64,000 nucleotides of DNA from an uncultured Rhodospirillaceae bacterium (GCA_937927415.1 CALBDS010000044.1:173157-237156); one strand, 5' to 3'. Positions 1 to 9,114 are shown, numbered from the stretch's first letter. Numbers and translations are program-made. The notes: generated from the letters alone by a model not told the origin.

Positions 1-163
1 GTCGATGCAGGATTTCGGCGTCACCTGGGACGAAGAAAAGCTGAACGCCTACATCACCGACCCCAAGGCGACCGTTCCCGGCAACAAGATGGCCTTTGCC
101 GGTGTGAAGGACGACGCCAAGCGCGCCGACCTGATCGCCTATCTGAAGAGCCAGTCGCAGTGA
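1..163 (+). CDS. Class I cytochrome c, C-terminal fragment
   Basis: The reading frame enters from the left edge and ends at TGA 161-163, leaving 53 residues. The segment 'PGNKMAFAGVKDDAKRADLI' has the PGNKM motif, in which the Met is the distal haem ligand of c2/c550-type cytochromes. The closing LIAYLK helix is also typical of that family. The CXXCH haem site and any signal peptide must lie outside the window. The expected role is periplasmic electron transfer; the partner cannot be seen. Confidence 0.85.
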   Translation, partial: SMQDFGVTWDEEKLNAYITDPKATVPGNKMAFAGVKDDAKRADLIAYLKSQSQ

Positions 164-169
164 TCCCGT

Positions 170-220
170 GACCCGGCCCCCGCGGCTCCGGTCCCCCGGC
201 CGGAGTGCGGGCGCCGGGTC
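170..220. terminator. Strong GC hairpin after the cytochrome gene
   Basis: A long inverted repeat pairs GACCCGGC at the left with GCCGGGTC at the right, with inner CTCCGG/CCGGAG pairing. It starts seven bases after the cytochrome stop. No T-run follows, so it is either a weak intrinsic terminator or an mRNA-stabilising hairpin. Confidence 0.5.
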
Positions 221-287
221 ATGGACAGCCCGTGTGGGGTCCCCTCCCCGCACGCCCGGGCGGACGGCGAGGCGGCGGGTTATCCCC

Positions 288-1817
288 TTATCCCGCCGCA
301 GCGCCGTCCGCTTCGGCATTGGGGTCTCCCGGTGCTGTTTCCCACGCCAGCCCCGGCAGGGCGATGGACCGGCGCCCGGAACGGTCGGCGCGGCAGACGA
401 TGTGACCGCGCTGCTCCATATAGGTCAGCAGCCGCCGGGCACGCCCCGCCGACCGGCTGCCGCAGGCCCGCGCCACCTCGTGGTCGGACGGGCACGGGTC
501 GCCGTTCAGTGCGGCCCGCGCGATCATCAGATAGACCCCCTGAATATCTTCCGACAGGCCGGACGCGATGGCCTGCACCTGTTCCCAATCGGGCACCTGC
601 GCCGTGGCGGCGGCGTCCACCCCCGCCCGCGCTGCGGCCAGACGGCGGCGGAAGGCCGGAAGGTCCAGCGGCGGCCCCGCCACCCGGCGGATGCGGCAGC
701 GCACGAGAAAATCCTGATACAGCACGGCGACCGAGCGGAAGGCGGCGTCGGGGTCGGCCAGCACCTCGTCCATCACCGCGTCGATCTGCGGGCCGGGATC
801 GGGGGGCGGTTCGGCGGGCGGCAGGTCCGCGTCCTCCCCCTCGGCGGACGCGGCGGTTTCGCTGGCCAGCAGGATGGCCGGGCGCACGCGGGCCAGTTGC
901 GCCATCACCTCCGCCGTGGACGGCGGGGGGCGGCGCGGCGGCGGGGGCGGCGCCAGGGCCGGTTCGGTGCTGGTCAGGATCAGGTCGCGGGCATCCTCCA
1001 CCGGGGTTTCCGGCAGGGGCAGCAGGCGCGGGCTGCCGCTGCGGGCCGCGGTTTCCACCGCCCCGATGCGGATGGGCAGCGGGCGGCGCGACAGGGCGGG
1101 GCCAAGGGCGACGAAATGGCCGCGCTCCAGATCACGGAAGCTTTCCGCCTGCCGCCGCTCCATGCCCAGGAGGTCGGCGGCCCGCGCCATGTCGATGTCG
1201 AGGAAGGTGCGGCCCATGAGAAAGTTGGAGGCTTCGGCCGCCACGTTCTTCGCCAGCTTGGCCAGCCGCTGGGTGGCGATGACCCCGGCCAGCCCGCGCT
1301 TGCGCCCGCGGCACATCAGGTTCGTCATGGCGCCCAGCGACAGCTTGCGCGCCTCGTCCGACACCTCGCCGGCGGCGGCGGGGGCGAAAAGCTGGGCCTC
1401 GTCCACCACCACCAGCACGGGATACCAGTAATCCCGCTCGGCGTCGAACAGACCGCCCAGGAAGGCGGCGGCGGCGCGCATCTGCGCTTCCGTATCCAGC
1501 CCTTCGAGATTGAGCACGACGGAGACGCGGTGCTGCCGCACCCGCCCGGCGATGCCCTGCAGCGCCCCTTCGGTGTGGTCGGCGGCATCGACCACCACAT
1601 GGCCGAAACGCTCGGCCAGGGTGACGAAATCCCCCTCGGGATCGACGATGATCTGCTGCACCCAGGCCGCCGACTGTTCCACCAGCCGGCGCAGCAGGTG
1701 CGATTTGCCCGACCCGGAATTGCCCTGCACCAGCAGGCGCGTCGCCAGCAGCTCTTCCAGATCCAGCGCCGCGGGCGTGCCGCCCGTGGTCGTCCCCATC
1801 TCGATCGCCAGCTTCAT
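288..1817 (-). CDS. HerA/DUF87-type ATP-binding protein (orphan)
   Basis: This 509-residue P-loop ATPase belongs to the HerA/FtsK-like DUF87 group. The Walker A motif is GNSGSGKS at residues 32-39 and the Walker B region is VLVVVDEAQLF. A C-terminal segment resembling a winged helix (PSDHEVARACGSRSAGRARR) follows a proline-rich linker. The chosen start, MKLAIEMG, puts the P-loop at its usual distance from the N-terminus; a longer frame upstream has no plausible ribosome binding site. No NurA-like nuclease or SIR2 gene is adjacent, so it is not a recognisable HerA-NurA or SIR2-HerA pair. DNA translocation is inferred from the fold. The substrate is unknown. Confidence 0.75.
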   Translation of the reverse strand: MKLAIEMGTTTGGTPAALDLEELLATRLLVQGNSGSGKSHLLRRLVEQSAAWVQQIIVDPEGDFVTLAERFGHVVVDAADHTEGALQGIAGRVRQHRVSVVLNLEGLDTEAQMRAAAAFLGGLFDAERDYWYPVLVVVDEAQLFAPAAAGEVSDEARKLSLGAMTNLMCRGRKRGLAGVIATQRLAKLAKNVAAEASNFLMGRTFLDIDMARAADLLGMERRQAESFRDLERGHFVALGPALSRRPLPIRIGAVETAARSGSPRLLPLPETPVEDARDLILTSTEPALAPPPPPRRPPPSTAEVMAQLARVRPAILLASETAASAEGEDADLPPAEPPPDPGPQIDAVMDEVLADPDAAFRSVAVLYQDFLVRCRIRRVAGPPLDLPAFRRRLAAARAGVDAAATAQVPDWEQVQAIASGLSEDIQGVYLMIARAALNGDPCPSDHEVARACGSRSAGRARRLLTYMEQRGHIVCRADRSGRRSIALPGLAWETAPGDPNAEADGAAAG

Positions 1818-1865
1818 GCCCGTCCCAACAAAACCGTCCTGCCCGGAAAGCCGGCCTCTATACAG

Positions 1866-1896
1866 CAAAACCGCCGCCCGTGGGGAGCGGCGGTTT
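1866..1896 (-). terminator. Rho-independent terminator of the CoA-transferase gene
   Basis: A perfect 10-bp stem, AAACCGCCGC/GCGGCGGTTT, closes a nine-base loop and ends in TTTT when read on the minus strand. It lies 24 bases beyond the CoA-transferase stop codon. Confidence 0.8.
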
Positions 1897-1919
1897 CGCA
1901 ACAGTCCGGCGGGAAACGG

Positions 1920-3434
1920 TTACTCCGCCGCCACCGCCTCCTGCGCTTCCTTCATGGTGCCGGTGTTCTGGTAGCGGATGTGCCAGGAGAAGGCTTCCTC
2001 CAGCAGATGCGGCGTGTGCCCGCCCCGCTTCAGGGCGCGGCGGAAGTAATCGTCGGCCATGTCGCGGTAGGTGGGGTGGACGCAGTTGCGGATGATGATT
2101 TCCGCCCGTTCCCGCGGGGCCAGCCCGCGCAGGTCGGCCAGGCCAACCTCGGTCACCAGCACGTCCACGTCATGCTCGTTATGGTCAACGTGGCTGACCA
2201 TCGGCACGATGGACGAAATCGCCCCGCCCTTGGCCAGCGACTTGGTGACGAACACGGCCAGATAGGCGTTGCGGGCGAAATCCCCCGACCCGCCGATGCC
2301 GTTCATCATCTGGGTGCCGTTGACGTGGGTGGAGTTGACGTTGCCGTAGATGTCACACTCCAGTGCGGTGTTGATGCCGATGACGCCCAGACGGCGGATG
2401 ACCTCCGGATGGTTGGAGATTTCCTGCGGGCGCAGCAGCAGACGGCCCTTGTACGATCCGATCTTCGGCAGCACCTCGGCGTACTTGTCGGCGCTCAGCG
2501 TGACCGACGAGCCGGAGGCGAAGATCAGCTTTCCGGCGTCGAACAGGTCGAAGGTGCTGTCCTGCAACACCTCGCTGTACATGGTCAGGTCGTGGAACGG
2601 CCCCTCGATCAGCCCGTGCAGCACGGCGTTGGCGATGGTGCCGATGCCGGCCTGGAGCGGGTTCAGGCTGCGCGACAGGCGGCCCTTGCGCACCTCGCTC
2701 TCGAAGAACTCGATCAGGTGGCCGGCAATCGCCTTGGTCTCATCGTCGGGCGGCAGGATGTTGGCCGAACTGTCCGCCTTGCGGGTCACCACGATGGCGG
2801 CGATCCGCGACGGGTCGATGGGAATATAGGGCAGGCCGGCACGGCTTTCCGGTGTGACCACCGGGATCGGCTCGCGGAACGGGCGGCGGGTGGGGATATA
2901 GACATCGTGCAGCCCTTCCAGCTCCAGCGGCTGGGTCAGGTTCAGCTCGATGATGACCTTTTCCGCCAGGATGGCGAAGGTGGCGGAGTTGCCGATGGAG
3001 GTGGTGGGAATGATCCCGCCGTTCTCGGTGATGGCGCAGGCTTCCACCACCGCGACATCAATCGGCCCCATCTGGCGGGACCGCAGCAGTTCAACGGTTT
3101 CCGACAGGTGCTGATCGACGAACATCACCTCGCCGCGGTTGATGGCGCGGCGCAGGACGGGATCGGCCTGGAACGGCAGACGGCGGGCGAGAACCCCGGC
3201 TTCCGTCAGGATCTTGTCCACGTCGTTGCCCAGCGAGGCGCCGGTCATGAGAGTGATCTTCAGATGGTCGGTCGCCGCCCGCTCGGCCAGTGCCAGAGGC
3301 ACCGCCTTGGCATCACCGGCGCGGGTAAAGCCGCTCATTCCCACGGTCATGCCGTCCTTGATCAGCATGGCCGCTTCTTCCGGGGACATCACCTTGCCCC
3401 AGAGCGACTTCAAACGGATTCGATCCTGATACAT
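1920..3434 (-). CDS. Succinyl-CoA:acetate/propionate CoA-transferase family protein
   Basis: This 504-residue protein is of the acetyl-CoA hydrolase/transferase (Cat1, AarC, YgfH) family. The segment MYSEVLQDS holds the glutamate expected to form the acyl-CoA thioester intermediate, Glu288 here. The Gly-rich region GTIANAVLHGLIEG and the end segment GLAPRERAEIIIRNCVHPTY are also typical. The ATG at 3434 is preceded by AGGGACG at good spacing; the TTG one codon upstream is less likely. It would move CoA between succinyl-CoA and acetate or propionate in the cytosol. The gene stands alone and has its own terminator. Whether acetate or propionate is preferred cannot be told. Confidence 0.85.
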   Translation of the reverse strand: MYQDRIRLKSLWGKVMSPEEAAMLIKDGMTVGMSGFTRAGDAKAVPLALAERAATDHLKITLMTGASLGNDVDKILTEAGVLARRLPFQADPVLRRAINRGEVMFVDQHLSETVELLRSRQMGPIDVAVVEACAITENGGIIPTTSIGNSATFAILAEKVIIELNLTQPLELEGLHDVYIPTRRPFREPIPVVTPESRAGLPYIPIDPSRIAAIVVTRKADSSANILPPDDETKAIAGHLIEFFESEVRKGRLSRSLNPLQAGIGTIANAVLHGLIEGPFHDLTMYSEVLQDSTFDLFDAGKLIFASGSSVTLSADKYAEVLPKIGSYKGRLLLRPQEISNHPEVIRRLGVIGINTALECDIYGNVNSTHVNGTQMMNGIGGSGDFARNAYLAVFVTKSLAKGGAISSIVPMVSHVDHNEHDVDVLVTEVGLADLRGLAPRERAEIIIRNCVHPTYRDMADDYFRRALKRGGHTPHLLEEAFSWHIRYQNTGTMKEAQEAVAAE

Positions 3435-3592
3435 CAAGCGTCCCTATGGTTTCTTGGCAATTCTTGGGCTGTGCCGAGGGAGCGTTTCCGTTTATTTTTT
3501 CTTTCTTTGTACGTAAGGCGAAATGATATGTCCCTGCAACAGACAGAATGGAATATCAGCATCCTCTTGCCCGCATACCGGGCCGTATGGGG

Positions 3593-4486
3593 TCAAAGGA
3601 TTTTCGCCTGCTCCACGATCCACCGCCGAAACGCGGCCAGCGGCGGGTATTGCCCCCGTGCGGGGGGGTGCACAAGATAATAGGACCGGGCGCTGCGGTG
3701 GGGCTGGTCGGCCATGGGCACCAGGGTTCCCGCCTGAAGCTCGCCCTGGATCAGCAGCGTGGGCAGCAGCGCCACCCCCAACCCGGCGATGGCGGCCTGG
3801 GCGGTGATGGCGAACTGTTCGAAATGCATGCCCGTGCCGGCGGGGCGGGCGATGCCGTGGGCGGCGAACCATTCCATCCACGCATAGGACCGGCTGGTGG
3901 TGTGGAGCAGCGGCAATGCCGCGAGTGCCTCCGCCCCCGCCGCCGGGTGGGCGGCGCGGAAGGTGGGGGAGGCCACGGGCAGCACATCTTCCCCCATCAA
4001 CCGGTCACAGACGGCACCGGGCCAGTCGGGATCCCCGAAATGGATGGCGGCGTCGATCTCTTCCCCGCGGAAATCAAAGGGTTCCAGGCGGGTGATGACA
4101 TGCAGGATCACTTCCGGATTGCGGGCCTGGAAATCGGGAAGCCGCGGCACCAGCCAACGGGTGCCGAAGGTGGGCAGCACCGCCAGCGCCAGCACGCCGC
4201 CCTTGGGCGCTGCGATGACCCGCAGGCTGGCCGCCCCGATACGGCGCAGAGCGTCGGCCACCGATTCCGCGTAATCCTGCCCGGCGGGGGTCAGGGAGAC
4301 GCGCTGCCCCTCCCGCACGAACAGGGGGCAGCCCAGCAGATCCTCCAACCCCTTGATCTGGCGGCTGACCGCCCCTTGAGTCAGGCCCAGTTCCTGCCCG
4401 GCGGCGGTGAAGCTGCCGGTGCGCGCCGCGGCGTCGAAGGCGGTCAGCGCGCTCATGGACGGCAGGTGGCGGCGGCGGACGGACAT
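3593..4486 (-). CDS. LysR-type regulator, GcvA-like
   Basis: This 297-residue LysR regulator has the N-terminal pattern RRRHLPSMSALTAFDAAART followed by the helix-turn-helix GSFTAAGQELGLTQGAVSRQ, which is the GcvA-like subgroup. The remainder is a substrate-binding fold. It is transcribed away from the ThDP-enzyme/amaB/amaA genes. A TGAG-N5-CTCA palindrome lies in the shared promoter region, so it probably controls that operon. The ATG at 4486 was chosen because it puts the HTH at the usual position. The effector is unknown; an amino-acid catabolite is plausible from the neighbours. Confidence 0.85.
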   Translation of the reverse strand: MSVRRRHLPSMSALTAFDAAARTGSFTAAGQELGLTQGAVSRQIKGLEDLLGCPLFVREGQRVSLTPAGQDYAESVADALRRIGAASLRVIAAPKGGVLALAVLPTFGTRWLVPRLPDFQARNPEVILHVITRLEPFDFRGEEIDAAIHFGDPDWPGAVCDRLMGEDVLPVASPTFRAAHPAAGAEALAALPLLHTTSRSYAWMEWFAAHGIARPAGTGMHFEQFAITAQAAIAGLGVALLPTLLIQGELQAGTLVPMADQPHRSARSYYLVHPPARGQYPPLAAFRRWIVEQAKIL

Positions 4487-4525
4487 GGCGCAACACTCCG
4501 GGGCCAAGAAGAGAGGGGCTACCCC

Positions 4526-4540
4526 ATGAGAATAACTCAT
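4526..4540. promoter_or_regulatory. Candidate LysR operator palindrome
   Basis: ATGAG-AATAA-CTCAT is a perfect 5-bp inverted repeat with a 5-bp spacer. It lies between the divergent LysR and ThDP-enzyme genes. A second copy of the core TGAG-N5-CTCA occurs upstream of the related LysR gene at 37 kb. Confidence 0.6.
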
Positions 4541-4635
4541 ACCTTCGGGAAAGGAAGTCGGTTGCGGCCCGCCCCCATCCCCGCCACACTGCCGGGCGGC
4601 ACCAAGCACATGATGCAGAAAACGGATTGGCAGTC

Positions 4636-6303
4636 ATGAAAACGGGCGGGCAGTTGATCGTCGCGGCACTGGAGGCGCAGGGGGTCCGGCGCGTCTACGG
4701 CGTGCCGGGGGAAAGCTATCTGGCGGTGCTGGACGCGCTGCATGATTCATCCATCCGCACCGTCATCGCCCGCCACGAAAGCGGTGCCGCCATGATGGCG
4801 GAGGCCGAGGGCAAGCTGAGCGGGCGCCCCGGCGTGTGCTTCGTCACCCGCGGCCCCGGCGCCACCAACGCCGCCGCCGGCATTCACATCGCCCAACAGG
4901 ATTCCACCCCCCTGGTGGTGTTCGTCGGCCAGATCGAACGCGCCATGCGCGGCCGTGATGCCTTTCAGGAGGTGGATTACCGCCAGATGTTCGGCGGCAT
5001 GGCGAAATGGGCGGCGGAAATCGACAGCGCCGACCGGGTGCCGGAGATGGTCAGCCGCGCCTTCCACACCGCCATGAGCGGGCGCCCCGGCCCGGTGGTC
5101 CTGGCTCTGCCCGAAGACATGCTGGCGGAGACTGCCGATGTGCCGGTCGCGGCGGCGGCCGAAGCCCCCACCCCCGCCCCCTCCCCGGCCCAGGCGCAGG
5201 AGGCTGCGCGCATGCTGGCCGCTGCCCGGCGCCCGCTGGTGATCGCCGGCGGATCCCGCTGGACCCCGGACGCGGTGGCGGCGCTGCGCACCGTCGCCGA
5301 AGCGTGGCGGGTGCCGGTCGCCTGTTCCTTCCGCCGGCAGATGCTGTTCGACCACACCCACCCGCTCTACGCCGGAGATGTGGGGCTGGGCATCAATCCC
5401 AAGCTGATGGCCCGCATCAAGGACGCCGATCTTCTGGTCCTGCTGGGCGGACGGATGTCGGAGGTGCCGTCCCAGAGCTATGAGCTTCTGGGCATTCCCG
5501 AACCGGGGGTGCCGGTGATCCACGTCCATCCGGGGGCGGAGGAACTGGGCCGGGTCTACCGCCCCGCCCTGGCGGTCAACGCCACGCCGGGGGCCTTCCT
5601 CGACGCGCTGGCGGCGCTGCCGTCGTTTGCCGCCGCTGCGGACTCCGCCGCCGCAGACTGGGCGGATGCCGCCAACGCCGACTATCGCGCCTGGAGCGGC
5701 ACCCTGCCCACCACGCCGGGCGCGGTGCAGATGGGGGCGGTGATGGGGTGGCTGCGCGACACCCTGCCCGATGATACCATCATCGCCAACGGGGCCGGCA
5801 ATTACGCCACCTGGATTCATCGTTTTTGGCGCTTCCGCCGGTTCGGCACGCAACTGGCCCCGGTGTGCGGCAGCATGGGCTATGGCCTGCCCGCCGCGGT
5901 GGCGGCCAAGCTGGCGAACCCGGATCGGACTGTGGTGTGCTTTGCCGGCGACGGCTGCTTCCAGATGACGGGGCAGGAATTCGGCACCGCCGCCCAGGAA
6001 GGGGCCAACATCATCGTGGTGGTGGTGGACAATGCCATGTACGGCACCATCCGCATGCATCAGGAACGGGAATATCCGGGCCGGGTCAGCGGCACCGCCC
6101 TGCGCAACCCCGATTTCGCCGCGCTGGCGCGCGCCTATGGCGGCCACGGCGAAACGGTGGAGCGGACGGAGGATTTCGCCCCCGCCTTCACCCGTGCGCG
6201 GGACGCCGGGCGTCCGGCCATCCTTCATGTGAAAATCGACGGGGAAGCCATCACCCCCACCCGCACCCTGTCCGACATCCGCGCCGCCGGGCGCCCCCGC
6301 TGA
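4636..6303 (+). CDS. Thiamine-diphosphate-dependent enzyme (acetolactate synthase-like)
   Basis: This 555-residue ThDP enzyme has the catalytic glutamate in ARHESGAAMMAE (Glu48) and the segment TRGPGATNAA. The cofactor motif GDGCFQMTGQE runs to VVVDNAMYG near residues 438-467. The domain order (PYR, central, PP) and length fit the acetolactate synthase/benzoylformate decarboxylase superfamily, but the substrate cannot be read from sequence. The ATG at 4636 is preferred over the TTG at 4627. It is the first gene of an operon with an ALDH7 dehydrogenase and a FAD oxidase. A role in 2-oxo acid processing downstream of lysine is a guess. No small regulatory subunit (IlvH) is adjacent, which argues against branched-chain biosynthesis. 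Confidence 0.75.
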   Translation: MKTGGQLIVAALEAQGVRRVYGVPGESYLAVLDALHDSSIRTVIARHESGAAMMAEAEGKLSGRPGVCFVTRGPGATNAAAGIHIAQQDSTPLVVFVGQIERAMRGRDAFQEVDYRQMFGGMAKWAAEIDSADRVPEMVSRAFHTAMSGRPGPVVLALPEDMLAETADVPVAAAAEAPTPAPSPAQAQEAARMLAAARRPLVIAGGSRWTPDAVAALRTVAEAWRVPVACSFRRQMLFDHTHPLYAGDVGLGINPKLMARIKDADLLVLLGGRMSEVPSQSYELLGIPEPGVPVIHVHPGAEELGRVYRPALAVNATPGAFLDALAALPSFAAAADSAAADWADAANADYRAWSGTLPTTPGAVQMGAVMGWLRDTLPDDTIIANGAGNYATWIHRFWRFRRFGTQLAPVCGSMGYGLPAAVAAKLANPDRTVVCFAGDGCFQMTGQEFGTAAQEGANIIVVVVDNAMYGTIRMHQEREYPGRVSGTALRNPDFAALARAYGGHGETVERTEDFAPAFTRARDAGRPAILHVKIDGEAITPTRTLSDIRAAGRPR

Positions 6304-6321
6304 TTACCGTTTAGGAGAGCC

Positions 6322-7833
6322 ATGTCCATGACCTCATCCGACCTTCTCGCCCGTCTCGGCGTCACCCTGTCGGCTCCCGGCACGCCCGGCCTGACCGCGC
6401 GCTCCCCCATCGACGGGGCGGTGCTGGGCACGGTCCCCGCCGCCACCCCGGACGCGGTGCAGGCGGCGCTGGAACGGGCGCAGACCGCGTTCCTGGCGTG
6501 GCGGGCGGTTCCGGCCCCGCGCCGTGGCGAACTGGTCCGCCTGCTGGGCGAGGAACTGCGCGCCGCCAAGGAGGATCTGGGCCTGCTGGTAACCCTGGAA
6601 GCCGGCAAGATCATCCAGGAAGGCCTGGGCGAAGTGCAGGAGATGATCGACATCTGCGATTTCGCGGTCGGTCTGTCCCGCCAGCTCTACGGCCTGACCA
6701 TCGCCTCGGAACGCCCCGGCCATTCCATGCGCGAAAGCTGGCACCCCATGGGGCCGTGCGGGGTCATCAGCGCCTTCAACTTCCCCGTGGCGGTGTGGGC
6801 GTGGAACGCGGCTCTGGCCCTGGTGTGCGGCGACCCGGTGGTGTGGAAGCCGTCGGAAAAGACCCCGCTGACGGCACTGGCCTGCGCCGCCCTGTTCGAA
6901 AAGGCGGTGGCCCGCTTCGGCGATGCCCCCGCCCACCTGCTCCAGGTGGTCAACGGCGGGCGCGACGTGGGCGAGGCCATCGCCAAATCACCGCTGGTTC
7001 CCATCGTGTCGGCCACCGGCTCCACCCGCATGGGCCGGGTGGTGTCGGTGACCGTGGCCGAGCGGTTCGGGCGCTCGATCCTGGAATTGGGCGGCAACAA
7101 CGCCATGATCGTGGCCCCCTCCGCCGATCTCGACATGGCGGTGCGGGCGATCCTGTTCGCGGCGGTGGGCACCTGCGGTCAGCGGTGCACCACGCTGCGC
7201 CGGCTGATCGTCCACCGCAGCGTCAAGGACACGCTGCTGGCCCGGCTCCGGGCCGCCTATGCCACCATTCCCATCGGCGACCCGCGCGAAACCGGCACGC
7301 TGATCGGCCCGCTGGTGGACGCCGACGCCTTCCGGGCCATGCAGACCGCGCTGGAACAGGCCAAGGCCGAGGGCGGCACCATCGTCCAGGGCGGCGCCCG
7401 CGCGCTGGCCGACCGCTTCCCCAACGGCTGGTACGTCGCCCCGGCCCTCGTGGAGATGCCGGAACAGTCGGCGGTGGTGCGCCATGAGACCTTCGCGCCC
7501 ATCCTCTACGTGCTGACCTATGACACGCTGGACGAGGCCATCGCGTTGCAGAACGGGGTGCCTCAGGGGCTGTCGTCCTGCATCTTCTCCACCGACCTGC
7601 GGGAAACGGAACGGTTCCTGTCGGCCACCGGCTCCGACTGCGGCATCGCCAACGTCAACATCGGCCCCAGCGGGGCGGAAATCGGCGGCGCCTTCGGCGG
7701 GGAGAAGGAAACCGGCGGCGGGCGCGAATCCGGCTCCGACGCCTGGAAGGGCTATATGCGGCGCCAGACGGCCACGGTGAACTATTCCTCCGCCCTGCCG
7801 CTGGCGCAGGGCATCCGCTTCGACGTGGGCTGA
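6322..7833 (+). CDS. amaB: L-aminoadipate-semialdehyde / piperideine-6-carboxylate dehydrogenase (ALDH7)
   Basis: This 503-residue aldehyde dehydrogenase is of the ALDH7 (antiquitin) family. It has the nucleophile motif GQRCTTLRRL, the catalytic-Glu motif ELGGNNAMIV and the family-specific end SGAEIGGAFGGEKETGGGRES followed by LPLAQGIRF. It should oxidise 2-aminoadipate 6-semialdehyde, in equilibrium with piperideine-6-carboxylate, to 2-aminoadipate with NAD+. A strong ribosome binding site (TTAGGAGAG) precedes ATG 6322, 18 bases after the ThDP-enzyme gene. The next gene begins four bases after its stop and encodes an AmaA-like oxidase, the known partner in Pseudomonas lysine catabolism. Confidence 0.88.
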   Translation: MSMTSSDLLARLGVTLSAPGTPGLTARSPIDGAVLGTVPAATPDAVQAALERAQTAFLAWRAVPAPRRGELVRLLGEELRAAKEDLGLLVTLEAGKIIQEGLGEVQEMIDICDFAVGLSRQLYGLTIASERPGHSMRESWHPMGPCGVISAFNFPVAVWAWNAALALVCGDPVVWKPSEKTPLTALACAALFEKAVARFGDAPAHLLQVVNGGRDVGEAIAKSPLVPIVSATGSTRMGRVVSVTVAERFGRSILELGGNNAMIVAPSADLDMAVRAILFAAVGTCGQRCTTLRRLIVHRSVKDTLLARLRAAYATIPIGDPRETGTLIGPLVDADAFRAMQTALEQAKAEGGTIVQGGARALADRFPNGWYVAPALVEMPEQSAVVRHETFAPILYVLTYDTLDEAIALQNGVPQGLSSCIFSTDLRETERFLSATGSDCGIANVNIGPSGAEIGGAFGGEKETGGGRESGSDAWKGYMRRQTATVNYSSALPLAQGIRFDVG

Positions 7834-7837
7834 GATC

Positions 7838-9109
7838 ATGGATGGCCGTTCCCTAACCCATGGGCTGTGGGGGCGCACCGCCCCCGCGGCCCCGGCCACG
7901 GTGCCGCTCGGCGGCGACACGCGGGCCGATGTGGCCATCGTCGGCGCCGGTTTCACCGGCCTGTCGGCGGCCCTGCATCTGGCCGAAGCCGGCACCAGCG
8001 CCGTGGTGCTGGAAGCCGAGGAGCCGGGCTTCGGCGGCTCGGGACGGAACGTCGGGCTGGTCAATGCCGGCCTGTGGCTGCCCCCCGCCGACATCGCAGC
8101 GGCGGTGGGGGTGGAGGTGGGGCACCGGCTCAACACCGCCCTCGGCGCCTCCCCGGCCCTGGTGTTCTCCCTGATCGAGCGGTTCGGCATCGCGTGCGAG
8201 GCGGTGCGCAACGGCACGCTGCATCTGGCCCACGCCCCTTGCGGCTTTGCCGATCTGGAACGGCGGCACCAGCAGCTTTCCGCCATCGGCGCGCCCGTCA
8301 CCCTGCTGGACGAACGGGAAACCGAAGCGCGCACCGGCAGCCGCGCCTTTTACGGCGCCCTGCACGACGCCCGCGCCGGCACCATCCAGCCGCTGGCCTA
8401 CGCCCGCGGGCTGGCGGCGGCAGCCCTGGCGGCGGGGGCGCGCATCCACACCGGCACCACCGTCACAAAGCTGGAGCGGGGGGCGGACGGCTGGCGGGTC
8501 ATCACCCCCCGCGGCACGGTGACCGCCGATACGGTGATCCTGGCGACCAACGCCTACACCGGCGCGCTGGTCCCCGGCCTGTCGCGGACGCTCACCCCCG
8601 TCCATTACTTCCAGTGCGCCACCGAACCCTTGCCCGAACGCGCACTGGCGGAGATCCTGCCGCGGCGGGAAGGCACCTGGGACACCGGCATGGTGATGGC
8701 GTCGTTCCGCCTGGATCAGGCGGGGCGGCTGATCGTCGGCTCCATCGGGCGGCTGGACCATGCGGCGGCGGCGGCTCATCGCACTTGGGCCGCGCGGGTG
8801 ATGCACCGCGCCTTCCCCCAGACCCGCGGGCTGGCGCTGGACGGCGGGTGGTTCGGGCGCATCGGCATGACCGACGACCACATCCCCCGCTTCCACGAAC
8901 CGGAACCGGGGTTGCTGGCCGTCATCGGCTACAACGGCCGTGGCATCGGGCCGGGCACGGTGTTCGGCAAGGCGCTGGCCGCCTTTGCCCGCACCCGCGA
9001 TGCCGATGCCATGCCCCTGCCCCGCATCGCACCCCACGCCTGGCCGTGGCGCCCGGTGCGCGCGGCCTATTGGGAAGCCGGGGCCGTGGCGTGGCACACG
9101 GTTGACTGA
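7838..9109 (+). CDS. amaA: FAD-dependent amine/amino-acid oxidase, probably L-pipecolate oxidase
   Basis: This 423-residue DAO-family flavoprotein starts with a dinucleotide-binding motif, VAIVGAGFTGLSAALHLAEAG, then the FGGSGRNVGLVN segment. It ends with IGYNGRGIGPGTVFGKALA, the FAD contact typical of glycine/D-amino-acid oxidases. Its place immediately after amaB makes L-pipecolate to piperideine-6-carboxylate the best guess. The fold alone would also fit sarcosine- or proline-type oxidases. It is the last gene of the operon and is followed by a bidirectional terminator. Confidence 0.65.
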   Translation: MDGRSLTHGLWGRTAPAAPATVPLGGDTRADVAIVGAGFTGLSAALHLAEAGTSAVVLEAEEPGFGGSGRNVGLVNAGLWLPPADIAAAVGVEVGHRLNTALGASPALVFSLIERFGIACEAVRNGTLHLAHAPCGFADLERRHQQLSAIGAPVTLLDERETEARTGSRAFYGALHDARAGTIQPLAYARGLAAAALAAGARIHTGTTVTKLERGADGWRVITPRGTVTADTVILATNAYTGALVPGLSRTLTPVHYFQCATEPLPERALAEILPRREGTWDTGMVMASFRLDQAGRLIVGSIGRLDHAAAAAHRTWAARVMHRAFPQTRGLALDGGWFGRIGMTDDHIPRFHEPEPGLLAVIGYNGRGIGPGTVFGKALAAFARTRDADAMPLPRIAPHAWPWRPVRAAYWEAGAVAWHTVD

Positions 9110-9114
9110 AACAA

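Noticed and set aside
168..3680. A 1,170-codon open frame on the plus strand
   Set aside because: It is antisense to the HerA-like ATPase and CoA-transferase, reads as G/R/H-rich sequence without domains, and is explained by GC-skewed codon use.
4636..6303. Biosynthetic acetolactate synthase large subunit (IlvB/IlvI)
   Set aside because: No regulatory subunit or ilvC follows, and the operon contains catabolic ALDH7 and FAD oxidase genes.
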